Part shown: positions 37,517 through 44,610 of the stretch, one piece after another | Layout: each line of letters starts with the position of its first letter | How positions within the stretch are numbered: position 1 is the first letter of the stretch | Made by a program: the position numbers and the translations under genes | The notes under the pieces: model-generated | Database searches by the model: none | Seen by the model: only the letters and a program-made list of their open reading frames with translations | Told to the model about the DNA's origin: nothing | DNA from: Acidobacteriota bacterium | GTDB taxonomy: Bacteria; Acidobacteriota; Blastocatellia; Chloracidobacteriales; JADJPF01 | NCBI GenBank assembly: GCA_016213785.1 | Contig: JACQZQ010000100.1 | Location: 41,359 to 105,358 of the forward strand | DNA length: 64,000 bases | Reading direction: 5' to 3'

Positions 37517-37841
37517 ATTTTTATAGCCCTTTGACTTGTGAAAGCTGATAATACAGGACGTTTGTATAATAAAGTTACTTAAAAAATTAGGAATTCAAAA
37601 TTACTGCTCAAAGGGCTATAAAACCTTCTACTTAAATGCCAACTTAAATAGAGTTTTAAAAAAATAGGAAAAATCCTCAGCTAAGTTGGGGAAATTTTAA
37701 CAGAACTCTTAAAGTGTTTTAGTCTCTTTACTAAAAATACCAAATAAATCAATAAGATAAGATCCTTACATATTTGATATTTTTCTTGGCATAGCACTTG
37801 CCTTAAGCTTATGCAAGAACAATAAAAACAAGGAGGTTCTT
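37517..37841. other. 325-base gene-free region between serC and the PilZ genes
   Basis: No reading frame stands out. It contains a long-range 14-bp inverted repeat at 37520-37622 (separate entry) and, before the PilZ gene, a strong AAGGAGG. The promoter of the PilZ pair must lie here; I cannot pick boxes with confidence. Confidence 0.6.
37520..37622. repeat. 14-bp perfect inverted repeat bounding a 103-base segment
   Basis: TTTATAGCCCTTTG (37520-37533) and CAAAGGGCTATAAA (37609-37622) are exact complements separated by 75 bases. It starts four bases after the serC stop codon. It could be a small structured RNA, a large-loop terminator, or the ends of a miniature transposable element; no flanking target duplication is visible. 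Confidence 0.7.
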
Positions 37842-38159
37842 ATGCTAGTCGCTACTTCCAATGAAAACCGCAAAGAAAATAGAGCCATTAGCTCTTACCC
37901 ACGCTCATATATAAAAATTAAAGCTTTAGATGATTATGAATTTACTGGGGGGCTTATTGTAGATAGCAGTATTTCTGGCTTAGGTGTAGTTACTTCTTTA
38001 TCTATCCCTATAGGTGAAAAAGTCGCAATAAGTTTAGATGATGAATATTTTGCAACAGGCGAAGTTGTAAGTATTGAAGATGAATGGGGTGATTGGGAAT
38101 GGTCTGGAATGATGAGACTTGGCATTAAACTTGTTGATAAAGATAATTGGCCTGTTTAA
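37842..38159 (+). CDS. PilZ-domain protein (first of a tandem pair)
   Basis: 105 residues of PilZ type. The RxxxR motif is in NRKENRAIS, and the D/NxSxxG motif is in VDSSISGLGVVT, followed by LSIPIGEKVAISLDDEYFATGEV and RLGIKLVD. PilZ domains bind c-di-GMP and change the activity of partners. The arrangement next to a second PilZ gene, with an HD-GYP phosphodiesterase at 3400, points to c-di-GMP signalling. AAGGAGG precedes the ATG. Confidence 0.82.
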   Translation: MLVATSNENRKENRAISSYPRSYIKIKALDDYEFTGGLIVDSSISGLGVVTSLSIPIGEKVAISLDDEYFATGEVVSIEDEWGDWEWSGMMRLGIKLVDKDNWPV

Positions 38160-38227
38160 GTCTCTTTCCTTAAGAATAAATAATGACTATGGTTAGATTA
38201 AAATATTTTATCTCAAGGAGTAAATAT

Positions 38228-38560
38228 ATGGCTACGGCAAGTGTTAATCATAAACCAATCTATCGCACAGAATCACGTAATAATAGACGAGTATTTGTTG
38301 AATTAAAATCCGCAGATGGAAGTGATAAAGAATGTGTAGACGCTTTAACAACAGATTTTAGTGAGTCTGGAATAGGACTGCTAACTTATATAACATTTCC
38401 TATAGGTACAGAGGTAGAAGTTAGTTTAGATGATGATGTAACTATAAAAGGTAAAGTGGTTAACATTGAACCTTGGCCTGATTATGATTTGGTAAGATTA
38501 GGGATATGTTTTTTGGAAAAGACTGACAGTTGGTTAGTGAAATCTCCTTGTTTACATTGA
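38228..38560 (+). CDS. PilZ-domain protein (second of a tandem pair)
   Basis: 110 residues. RTESRNNRRVFVEL provides RxxxR and TTDFSESGIGLLTYITFPI provides DxSxxG, with RLGICFLE at the end. The protein is paralogous to the one upstream: both have a FPIG/IPIG turn and a SLDD segment. The start is ATG 38228, seven bases after AAGGAG, and not the ATG at 38183 that lacks a ribosome-binding site. Single-domain PilZ protein, likely a c-di-GMP effector. A terminator follows at 38591. Confidence 0.83.
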   Translation: MATASVNHKPIYRTESRNNRRVFVELKSADGSDKECVDALTTDFSESGIGLLTYITFPIGTEVEVSLDDDVTIKGKVVNIEPWPDYDLVRLGICFLEKTDSWLVKSPCLH

Positions 38561-38590
38561 GTTGTTTTTGCCCTCAATAGCCTAGCCTAT

Positions 38591-38643
38591 GACTTGGGTA
38601 AGTGTAGAAAAAAGTTGTTCTTACCCAAGTCTCTTTTTATTTT
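38591..38643 (+). terminator. Intrinsic terminator after the PilZ pair
   Basis: GACTTGGGTAAG (38591-38602) and CTTACCCAAGTC (38620-38631) form a perfect 12-bp stem, followed by TCTTTTTATTTT. Confidence 0.88.
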
Positions 38644-38662
38644 CTAATTTTCTAATTTTCTA
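38639..38662. repeat. Three tandem ATTTTCTA copies
   Basis: An 8-base unit is repeated exactly three times; it runs into the stop codon of the phosphohexomutase gene (minus strand). Simple slippage repeat. Confidence 0.6.
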
Positions 38663-40066
38663 ATTGCTAATAGCTAGCTCTTTAGCTTTTGTAAGAATTT
38701 TTTCTAATTTTTTTTGTGAAGTAGCCTCACAATAAAGCCTTAAGACGGGTTCTGTTCCAGATTGTCTAAATAGTAACCAGCTACCATCAGTAAAAATTAG
38801 TTTAGTGCCATCCAAAGTTTCAATGCTTTCAATTTCTTCTCCTGCAAAACTTGAAGGAGGAAAGGATTTAATGTTTTCTACAAAAGCTTTTCCTTTTTCA
38901 ATATCTATATGTAAATCTAACCGATCATAATAAAATCGACCAAACTCTTGCCAAATAGTTTCTAATAACTTACTAGGAGTTTTTTGACTGGTTATTATTG
39001 CTTCAGCTAAAAGTAGGCTATTTAATATCCCATCACGTTCAGGAATATGGCCTTTAATACCAATTCCTCCAGATTCTTCACCGCTAATAAGAATATCTTG
39101 AGAAAGCATTAATTCAGCTAAATATTTAAACCCTATAGGAGTTTCATAAATTGTAAGACCATAATGTTTAGCAATGCGTTTTACCAAAGTGCTTTGCGAA
39201 AAGGTTATTGCAACAGCGCCACGCAAAGAACGTTCTTTTGCTAAATGTAGAAGTAAAATAGCTACAATTTGATGAGAACTAATAAAATTACCTAATTCAT
39301 CACAAGCCCCAACCCTATCTGCATCACCATCAGTTGCTAGACCAAGAAGTGCAGAGTGTTTTCTTACAGCTTCAAATAAAGGTAAAAGGTTATTTGCTAT
39401 AGGTTCAGGGCTAACACCACCAAAATAAGGGTCTCGATTTGCTCTTATGGTTGTAACTCTGCATTTTCCACCATTTAGCAAATGCTCAACCCAACGTGCT
39501 CCACTGCCATGCATTGGGTCTACAACTAAATGACTACTAGAGGCTTTAATTCGTTCTAAATCAACAAGTTTAGCCAGATGTCTTCCATAATTTATTGAGG
39601 GTTGAATAGCTTTGATTTTACCTACTTTTACTGCTTCATCAAACGATGTCGTAATTACTGTAGACTTATTAAGCAATATTTCGATTTGTTTTGTTATTTC
39701 TGGAGGAGCAGAGCCTCCAAAAGGAGCTTTAACCTTAAAGCCATTAAACTCTGGAGGATTATGGCTAGCTGTAATTACTACACCTGCTGCCATTTCTTGT
39801 GCTCTTACTTCAAAAGAAACCATAGGAGTTGGAACTGCATCATCAAAGAGCGAAACTTGAAAATTATTTGCTGCAAGTTGTATTGCTACTTCTTTAGCAA
39901 AACGTTCTGATAAAAACCTGCAATCATAGCCTACAGCTAAAGTTCTATTTTTTAAGTTCTGTGAGTTTAAGTAATCTATTAAAGCTTGTGTAACTATAGC
40001 AACGTTTTCAAATGTAAATTCCTTTGCAATAACAGCACGCCATCCATCTGTACCAAATTTGATCAT
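38660..40066 (-). CDS. Phosphohexomutase (phosphomannomutase/phosphoglucomutase family)
   Basis: 468-residue alpha-D-phosphohexomutase. N-terminal KFGTDGWRAVIAKEF, catalytic phosphoserine in VVITASHNPPEFNGFK, metal motif ATDGDADRVGACDE, substrate loop SGEESGGIGIKGHIPERDG, and C-terminal phosphate loop FRQSGTEPVLRLYCEA. It interconverts hexose 6- and 1-phosphates. With the nucleotidyltransferase 26 bases upstream it likely feeds GDP-mannose or a related nucleotide sugar. Mannose or glucose preference cannot be read from these motifs. Confidence 0.9.
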   Translation of the reverse strand: MIKFGTDGWRAVIAKEFTFENVAIVTQALIDYLNSQNLKNRTLAVGYDCRFLSERFAKEVAIQLAANNFQVSLFDDAVPTPMVSFEVRAQEMAAGVVITASHNPPEFNGFKVKAPFGGSAPPEITKQIEILLNKSTVITTSFDEAVKVGKIKAIQPSINYGRHLAKLVDLERIKASSSHLVVDPMHGSGARWVEHLLNGGKCRVTTIRANRDPYFGGVSPEPIANNLLPLFEAVRKHSALLGLATDGDADRVGACDELGNFISSHQIVAILLLHLAKERSLRGAVAITFSQSTLVKRIAKHYGLTIYETPIGFKYLAELMLSQDILISGEESGGIGIKGHIPERDGILNSLLLAEAIITSQKTPSKLLETIWQEFGRFYYDRLDLHIDIEKGKAFVENIKSFPPSSFAGEEIESIETLDGTKLIFTDGSWLLFRQSGTEPVLRLYCEATSQKKLEKILTKAKELAISN

Positions 40067-40092
40067 TTATTTTTCCTCTAAATCTTCTAAAT

Positions 40093-41127
40093 TTATAGTT
40101 CTAAACCAATTTGGCTAAAATCAGAAATACTAGTGTTATTGCCTAATACAGAGCCTTTTAAGATAGTGGAAGATTCTTTAATTAAACAATTTTCACCAAT
40201 AATTGATTTTTCAATTATTACATTAGCCTTTATTTTTGTATTAGGTAAAATAACAGAGTCTTTTATTTTAGCTTCTCTTTCAATAGCGCAATTAGCCCCA
40301 ATTACAGAATTAGTAATCTCTACATTTGTTTCTAAATTAACTGTTTCATCTACTAATGATAAGTCATCTATATGTGCTGATTGCCAAGCGGCTAGGCGAG
40401 TACGTGTTATTTCTAGAGAAAGCTTATTTGCTATAACATCTAAATTAGCTTGTAGATAACGAGAATTAGTTCCTATATCTAGCCAATAGTCTTTACTAAT
40501 GATTGAGTAAAAAGGCTCTTTTTCTTTAAGTAGCCTAGGAAAGAGTTGATATTCAAATGAATGCTCTTGGCTTCTAGGAATATAGCTTAGTGCTTTAGGT
40601 TCAAGCACATACATTCCAGCATTAATAGTATTACAAGTAATTTCATTAGCTTTAGGTTTTTCTAAAAATCTTAGTACTTTTCCATCAGTTGATGTTTCTA
40701 CAAGTCCATAAGCAGAAGGGTTTTCAACAGGTACTAAAATAATAGTTGCTGTTGCATTACGTTCACGATGTAGTTTTACAGCCATAGCCATATCTATATT
40801 AGTAAGAATATCGCCATTAAAAACAATTGTAGTTCTATTAATTAAAGATTCTGCAAATTTATAAGCTCCTGCTGTTCCTAAAGGCTCAGGTTCAACTAAA
40901 TAACGGATTTTTATTCCTAATTTTTCACCATTACCAAAAACTTCCATAATTTTTTCTGGCTGATAAGAAAGCCCTAAAATTACTTCTTCTACACCAGCTT
41001 TTTTTAACATTTCTAGTTGATAATATAGGAAAGGCCGATTGGCAATTGTTGTAATAGGTTTAGGAATAGAAAGAGTTAGAGGACGAAGACGTGTTCCTTT
41101 ACCACCAGCTAAAATTATTGCTTGCAT
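40093..41127 (-). CDS. Sugar-1-phosphate nucleotidyltransferase (mannose-1-phosphate guanylyltransferase-like)
   Basis: N-terminal MQAIILAGGKGTRLRPLTLS (nucleotide-binding signature), VFNGDILTNIDMAMAVKLH, and YGLVETSTDGKVLRFLEKP. The C-terminal part (about 245-344) has hexapeptide-like repeats with many NxxI/GxNCxI units, i.e. a left-handed beta helix. The start is ATG 41127 (344 residues). GAGGTG lies eight bases upstream, while the longer frame from 41160 adds residues upstream of the nucleotide-binding motif. Its partner downstream is the phosphohexomutase. Product GDP-mannose, GDP-heptose or a dNDP-glucose are all possible. Confidence 0.88.
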   Translation of the reverse strand: MQAIILAGGKGTRLRPLTLSIPKPITTIANRPFLYYQLEMLKKAGVEEVILGLSYQPEKIMEVFGNGEKLGIKIRYLVEPEPLGTAGAYKFAESLINRTTIVFNGDILTNIDMAMAVKLHRERNATATIILVPVENPSAYGLVETSTDGKVLRFLEKPKANEITCNTINAGMYVLEPKALSYIPRSQEHSFEYQLFPRLLKEKEPFYSIISKDYWLDIGTNSRYLQANLDVIANKLSLEITRTRLAAWQSAHIDDLSLVDETVNLETNVEITNSVIGANCAIEREAKIKDSVILPNTKIKANVIIEKSIIGENCLIKESSTILKGSVLGNNTSISDFSQIGLEL

Positions 41128-41278
41128 TAATAGCACCTCTGAATAAAGAATAAAGTCCAAATTCTAACATGAAATTTTATTGTTAAGAGCAGCATAAGAT
41201 AATAGTTTTTTTTTCTGCTAATGTTGTAACATCTAAACTTATTTTCTTATACCAATAATTTATTAACAGGAAAGAACA

Positions 41279-41941
41279 ATGTCAGAAAACTTGCAAACAC
41301 ATAATATTGAAATCACTAAAACAGCTAGATATTGCACTCTAGGGAAACCTTCTAGTAACACACAAGAAATTTGGTTTGTCTGTCATGGACAAGGACAATT
41401 AGCCGCATACTTTATCAAGCATTTTCAAAATATTGAGCAAGAAAATCGCTTAATTGTTGCTCCAGAAGGTCTTTCACGCTTTTATTTAGATAATATGGGC
41501 GGAAGAATTGGAGCCTGTTGGATGACTAGAGAAGATAGGTTAAATGAAATAGACAACTATGTCAGTTACCTAGACAAATTATATGAAAAAGTTACCTCTT
41601 CAGTTGATGACTCAAATATTAAGTTAAATGTACTGGGGTTTTCTCAAGGGGTTGCTACTGTTTGTAGATGGGTAGGTCTAGGTAAGAAAAAGCCTGTTGA
41701 GAAGTTAATACTTTGGGGAGGAATAACCCCACCAGACCTAGATTTAGATGCTACTAACGAAATTTTCTCTAATACAAAAATATTTATAGTAGTAGGAAAC
41801 CAAGATCAATTTGCTGATGCTAGTGTAATTACTCATGAAGAAGATAGATTGAAAAGCCATAACCTTTCTTATGAACTAATTACCTATGATGGAGGGCATC
41901 AATTAAATACAGATGTAATTAAAACCTTAGCCCAAAAATAA
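41279..41941 (+). CDS. Alpha/beta hydrolase (phospholipase/carboxylesterase family)
   Basis: 220 residues. The nucleophile elbow GFSQGVATV is near 122-130, acid in VVGNQDQFADA, and histidine in DGGHQLNTD near 205; ISEIWFVCHGQGQLAAY-like oxyanion area near the N-terminus (WFVCHGQGQ). This fits the Abhydrolase_2 esterases. Preceded by ACAGGAAAGAAC, with a hairpin 15 bases after the stop. Substrate unknown; probably a monocistronic gene. Confidence 0.82.
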   Translation: MSENLQTHNIEITKTARYCTLGKPSSNTQEIWFVCHGQGQLAAYFIKHFQNIEQENRLIVAPEGLSRFYLDNMGGRIGACWMTREDRLNEIDNYVSYLDKLYEKVTSSVDDSNIKLNVLGFSQGVATVCRWVGLGKKKPVEKLILWGGITPPDLDLDATNEIFSNTKIFIVVGNQDQFADASVITHEEDRLKSHNLSYELITYDGGHQLNTDVIKTLAQK

Positions 41942-41955
41942 ATAAGGCAGTCGAT

Positions 41956-41990
41956 AATAGCCCAGCCCTTAAAAAGGGCTGAGAGCTATT
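41956..41990 (+). terminator. Hairpin between the esterase and the phosphatase
   Basis: CAGCCCTT and AAGGGCTG form an 8-bp stem with loop AAA; the outer AATAGC and GCTATT extend it with a three-base bulge. The following TATTAAAA is only weakly T-rich. Confidence 0.6.
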
Positions 41991-42019
41991 TATTAAAAGA
42001 TATTTAAGGATATTGATTT

Positions 42020-43243
42020 ATGAGAGCAGGGCCAATAGCAATTGAAATTTCAGCTTGTACCGACGTAGGGCTAGTACGTAAAAATAATGAAGATTATTTT
42101 TTAGTAGTTGACTTAACTACAGGTCAATGTTTAGGAGATATTTATAGGGCTGAAAAAAATCCTAGTACTTTATCAATGCTTTTAGCTGTTTCTGATGGCA
42201 TGGGAGGGCAATTAGCAGGAGAAGTTGCTAGCCAATTAGCTATTAATGCTTTAGCTGAAAATTTAATTAAATTTTCAAGTGTTGATCCCTATGATAGATT
42301 GGTTAAGGCTGTAGAAGATGCTAATTATCAAGTTTTTCGCGAAGGTCAAAGGCCAGAATATCGTGGAATGGGTGCAACCTTAACTGCTGCACTAGTTGAA
42401 GGCGATCAAGTTTATATTGCTGAGGTTGGAGATAGCCGAGCCTACCTTATGCGAGATGGTCGTATTAAACAAGTCACTACAGATCAATCACTAATGGAAG
42501 TTTTAGTAGCTCGTGGGTTAATTTCTCAAGCTGATGCAGAGAAATCTAGTAGCCGAGGAATTTTACTCCAAGCAATGGGTATTAAAGAGGAAATCCAAGT
42601 AGCTGTTACAACCTTACCACTGCAAAGCAATGATTATCTTCTTTTATGTAGCGATGGTCTTTCTAATAAAGTAAAAGCCTCTGAAATAGCACAATTTATT
42701 GTAAAAAGAGGCTCAACTCAACCTGCTTGCCAGGATATGATTGTTACTGCTCGTCATCGTGGAGGAGAAGACAATATAACTGCACTACTAGCTAGATTTA
42801 ATGGTGTAGGTCTGCCAACAAAACTTTCTAATAATAAGATTACTACTACTTTGCAAGCTCTTTCAACTTTTGACCCTGATAGACCAAAACCAAAACGCCG
42901 GACTCAAAGACTCTCTTCGCTTTCTGTTGCTGATAAAGCTGCTAGATTTTCTAACACTGTTGGGGGACTTGCTTCTAATAACCGAAACCTTAGAAGTTAT
43001 CCTAGGCTAGAATCGTTAATGGCAGAATTTGAGCGACTTTCACACCATTTAGATAAAGCCACCGATTCTTTACGCTCAGAGATGGAAGCTTTAAGAGATG
43101 CAGCAGAATGGCTAGAAAAGGGAGGAGCAGTCAACCGACAATTACCAGAAATTTTTACAAAAATGCGTAGCGCAGAATCAACCTTAGACCATACTCGTAA
43201 AACTGTTGCCGAGGCTAAAGAGCTATTAAAGAAAAATAATTAA
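42020..43243 (+). CDS. PP2C-family Ser/Thr protein phosphatase with C-terminal coiled-coil tail
   Basis: 407 residues. PPM-type catalytic domain at 1-265: DVGLVRKNNEDYF (metal aspartate near 25), AVSDGMGGQLAGEVAS at 57-72, AEVGDSRAYLMRDGRI, LLCSDGLSNKV and GGEDNITALL. This acts against Ser/Thr-phosphorylated proteins. The C-terminal extension (about 330-407) is a charged helix, likely a coiled coil, not usual in simple Stp-type enzymes. It begins a run with an HU-TPR-PilZ protein and a Ser/Thr kinase, 38 and then 114 bases apart, an obvious phosphatase-kinase module. It presumably dephosphorylates the substrates of the kinase at 44611 or of related kinases; that is inference. Confidence 0.93.
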   Translation: MRAGPIAIEISACTDVGLVRKNNEDYFLVVDLTTGQCLGDIYRAEKNPSTLSMLLAVSDGMGGQLAGEVASQLAINALAENLIKFSSVDPYDRLVKAVEDANYQVFREGQRPEYRGMGATLTAALVEGDQVYIAEVGDSRAYLMRDGRIKQVTTDQSLMEVLVARGLISQADAEKSSSRGILLQAMGIKEEIQVAVTTLPLQSNDYLLLCSDGLSNKVKASEIAQFIVKRGSTQPACQDMIVTARHRGGEDNITALLARFNGVGLPTKLSNNKITTTLQALSTFDPDRPKPKRRTQRLSSLSVADKAARFSNTVGGLASNNRNLRSYPRLESLMAEFERLSHHLDKATDSLRSEMEALRDAAEWLEKGGAVNRQLPEIFTKMRSAESTLDHTRKTVAEAKELLKKNN

Positions 43244-43260
43244 ATTAAATTAAATTAAAT
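43241..43260. repeat. Four tandem TAAAT copies
   Basis: A 5-base unit repeated four times, beginning at the stop codon of the phosphatase gene. Copy number could vary between strains. Confidence 0.6.
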
Positions 43261-43281
43261 AAGTTAAGTGGGAGTCGGATT

Positions 43282-44496
43282 GTGTCAAAATCAGAATTTA
43301 AACCCGATCGTTATTTCTTAGGCTTGCTTGTAAAAGCTGGATTTACCCGTAAACAGTCTAATGAAATATTTAACCTGTTGTTTACTCATATTTGCGATAC
43401 TTTGCTTGAAGGTAAAGCTACTGAAATAAAAGGTTTTGGTACTTTTCGGGTTTATTCTAAAACTACAAGTGAGTTAGATGCTAAGTCTGATAATTTGTTT
43501 GATAATCAAAAAGAAAAAGTAATTAGATTTTATCCTAGTAGCGCTTTTAAGTTATTAATAGAAAATATTGCTCAGCCAAAAAAAACTAACATATTGGCTA
43601 AGAAGATTAGTAAAAAACCTCTAGAATCAACAGTTTCTGCTAAAAATTTAGTTTTACCATCAATAAGTAATCTAGCAAAAAAATTAACTAAAGAAGACGA
43701 AGATGAGGAATTTCCCACTTTACCAGATGAAGAACTAGAGCAAATTTCTTTAGCTATAAGAGATGATTTGGCTAAAGAAGAAATTACACCTGAACAAAGA
43801 AATGCTGATTTTGATCTGCACTATAATATTGGCATTGCTTATAAGGAAATGGCGCTCTATAGCCTAGCAATAGAGGATCTAGCAAAGGCTGTTAGTGTAA
43901 TAGAAGGTCATTTATTTAGTAAAGAAACACGAAGTAGATATGTTCAGTGTTGTGAAATACTTAGTCTATGTTTTAGTGCATTAGGAAATTTTGCTGATGC
44001 AGAGAAGTGGCTTCTTAATGGACTTAGGTTAACTAGCCAAACCGAGAATCAGTATAAAGCTTTACGTTATGATTTAGCATTAATTTACGAAGCTACAGAT
44101 AGAATAGAAGAAGCTACAGAAGCTTTTTTTGATGTTTATGCTATTGATATTAATTTTCGGCGCGTAGCACAAAAACTAAAAACCCTACAGAGCCGATATA
44201 TAAAAAGAGCGCGTGATGAACGCAAAAGTCAGCTTATTCCTGTCTTAGTTCGTGGCAAAACTGTAACAGGAGAACGTTTTGAAGAAGAAACCTTAATTGT
44301 TAATGTTTCAAGACGAGGTGCAGGACTACGTATTTCTTATGAACCACAGCAAAATAGCTTTTTAGAGTTACGTTTTTCAGATGCTCAAAGAGTCAAACTT
44401 GCTAAGATAATTTGGTGTAGCCCTGCAAGTAATCCTACAGGAGGTTTTCAAGCTGGAGTATTGATTTATCACGAACTTCCAAATAGTAAAAAATAA
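43282..44496 (+). CDS. HU/IHF-like DNA-binding domain fused to TPR and PilZ-like domains
   Basis: 404 residues with three parts. Residues about 5-98 match the HU/IHF fold: a helical front (FLGLLVKAGFTRKQSNEIFN) then GKATEIKGFGTFRVYSK, the classic GFGTF of HU, and VIRFYPSSAFKLL. Residues about 140-300 contain TPR-like helices, including DFDLHYNIGIAYKEM and a second repeat LSLCFSALGNFADAEKWL. Residues about 318-400 look like a PilZ-type barrel (RFEEETLIVNVSRRGAGLRI, then VLIYHELP). The start is GTG 43282, seven bases after GGGAG. It sits between a PP2C phosphatase and a Ser/Thr kinase. I have not seen this combination as a named family; the PilZ assignment is the least certain of the three. Confidence 0.75.
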   Translation: MSKSEFKPDRYFLGLLVKAGFTRKQSNEIFNLLFTHICDTLLEGKATEIKGFGTFRVYSKTTSELDAKSDNLFDNQKEKVIRFYPSSAFKLLIENIAQPKKTNILAKKISKKPLESTVSAKNLVLPSISNLAKKLTKEDEDEEFPTLPDEELEQISLAIRDDLAKEEITPEQRNADFDLHYNIGIAYKEMALYSLAIEDLAKAVSVIEGHLFSKETRSRYVQCCEILSLCFSALGNFADAEKWLLNGLRLTSQTENQYKALRYDLALIYEATDRIEEATEAFFDVYAIDINFRRVAQKLKTLQSRYIKRARDERKSQLIPVLVRGKTVTGERFEEETLIVNVSRRGAGLRISYEPQQNSFLELRFSDAQRVKLAKIIWCSPASNPTGGFQAGVLIYHELPNSKK

Positions 44497-44610
44497 TTGC
44501 AGACATAACTATAATTTCTGCTTAAAATAAGTTTCTAAGTACAATCCATTTTTCTTATATATTAATAATAAACTTCTGGTTTTATTTACTGTTTATTTTC
44601 TGAGGTATAA

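Noticed and set aside
43241..43260. TAAAT repeats as an origin-like AT-rich element
   Set aside because: No DnaA-box cluster nearby and the repeat is short.
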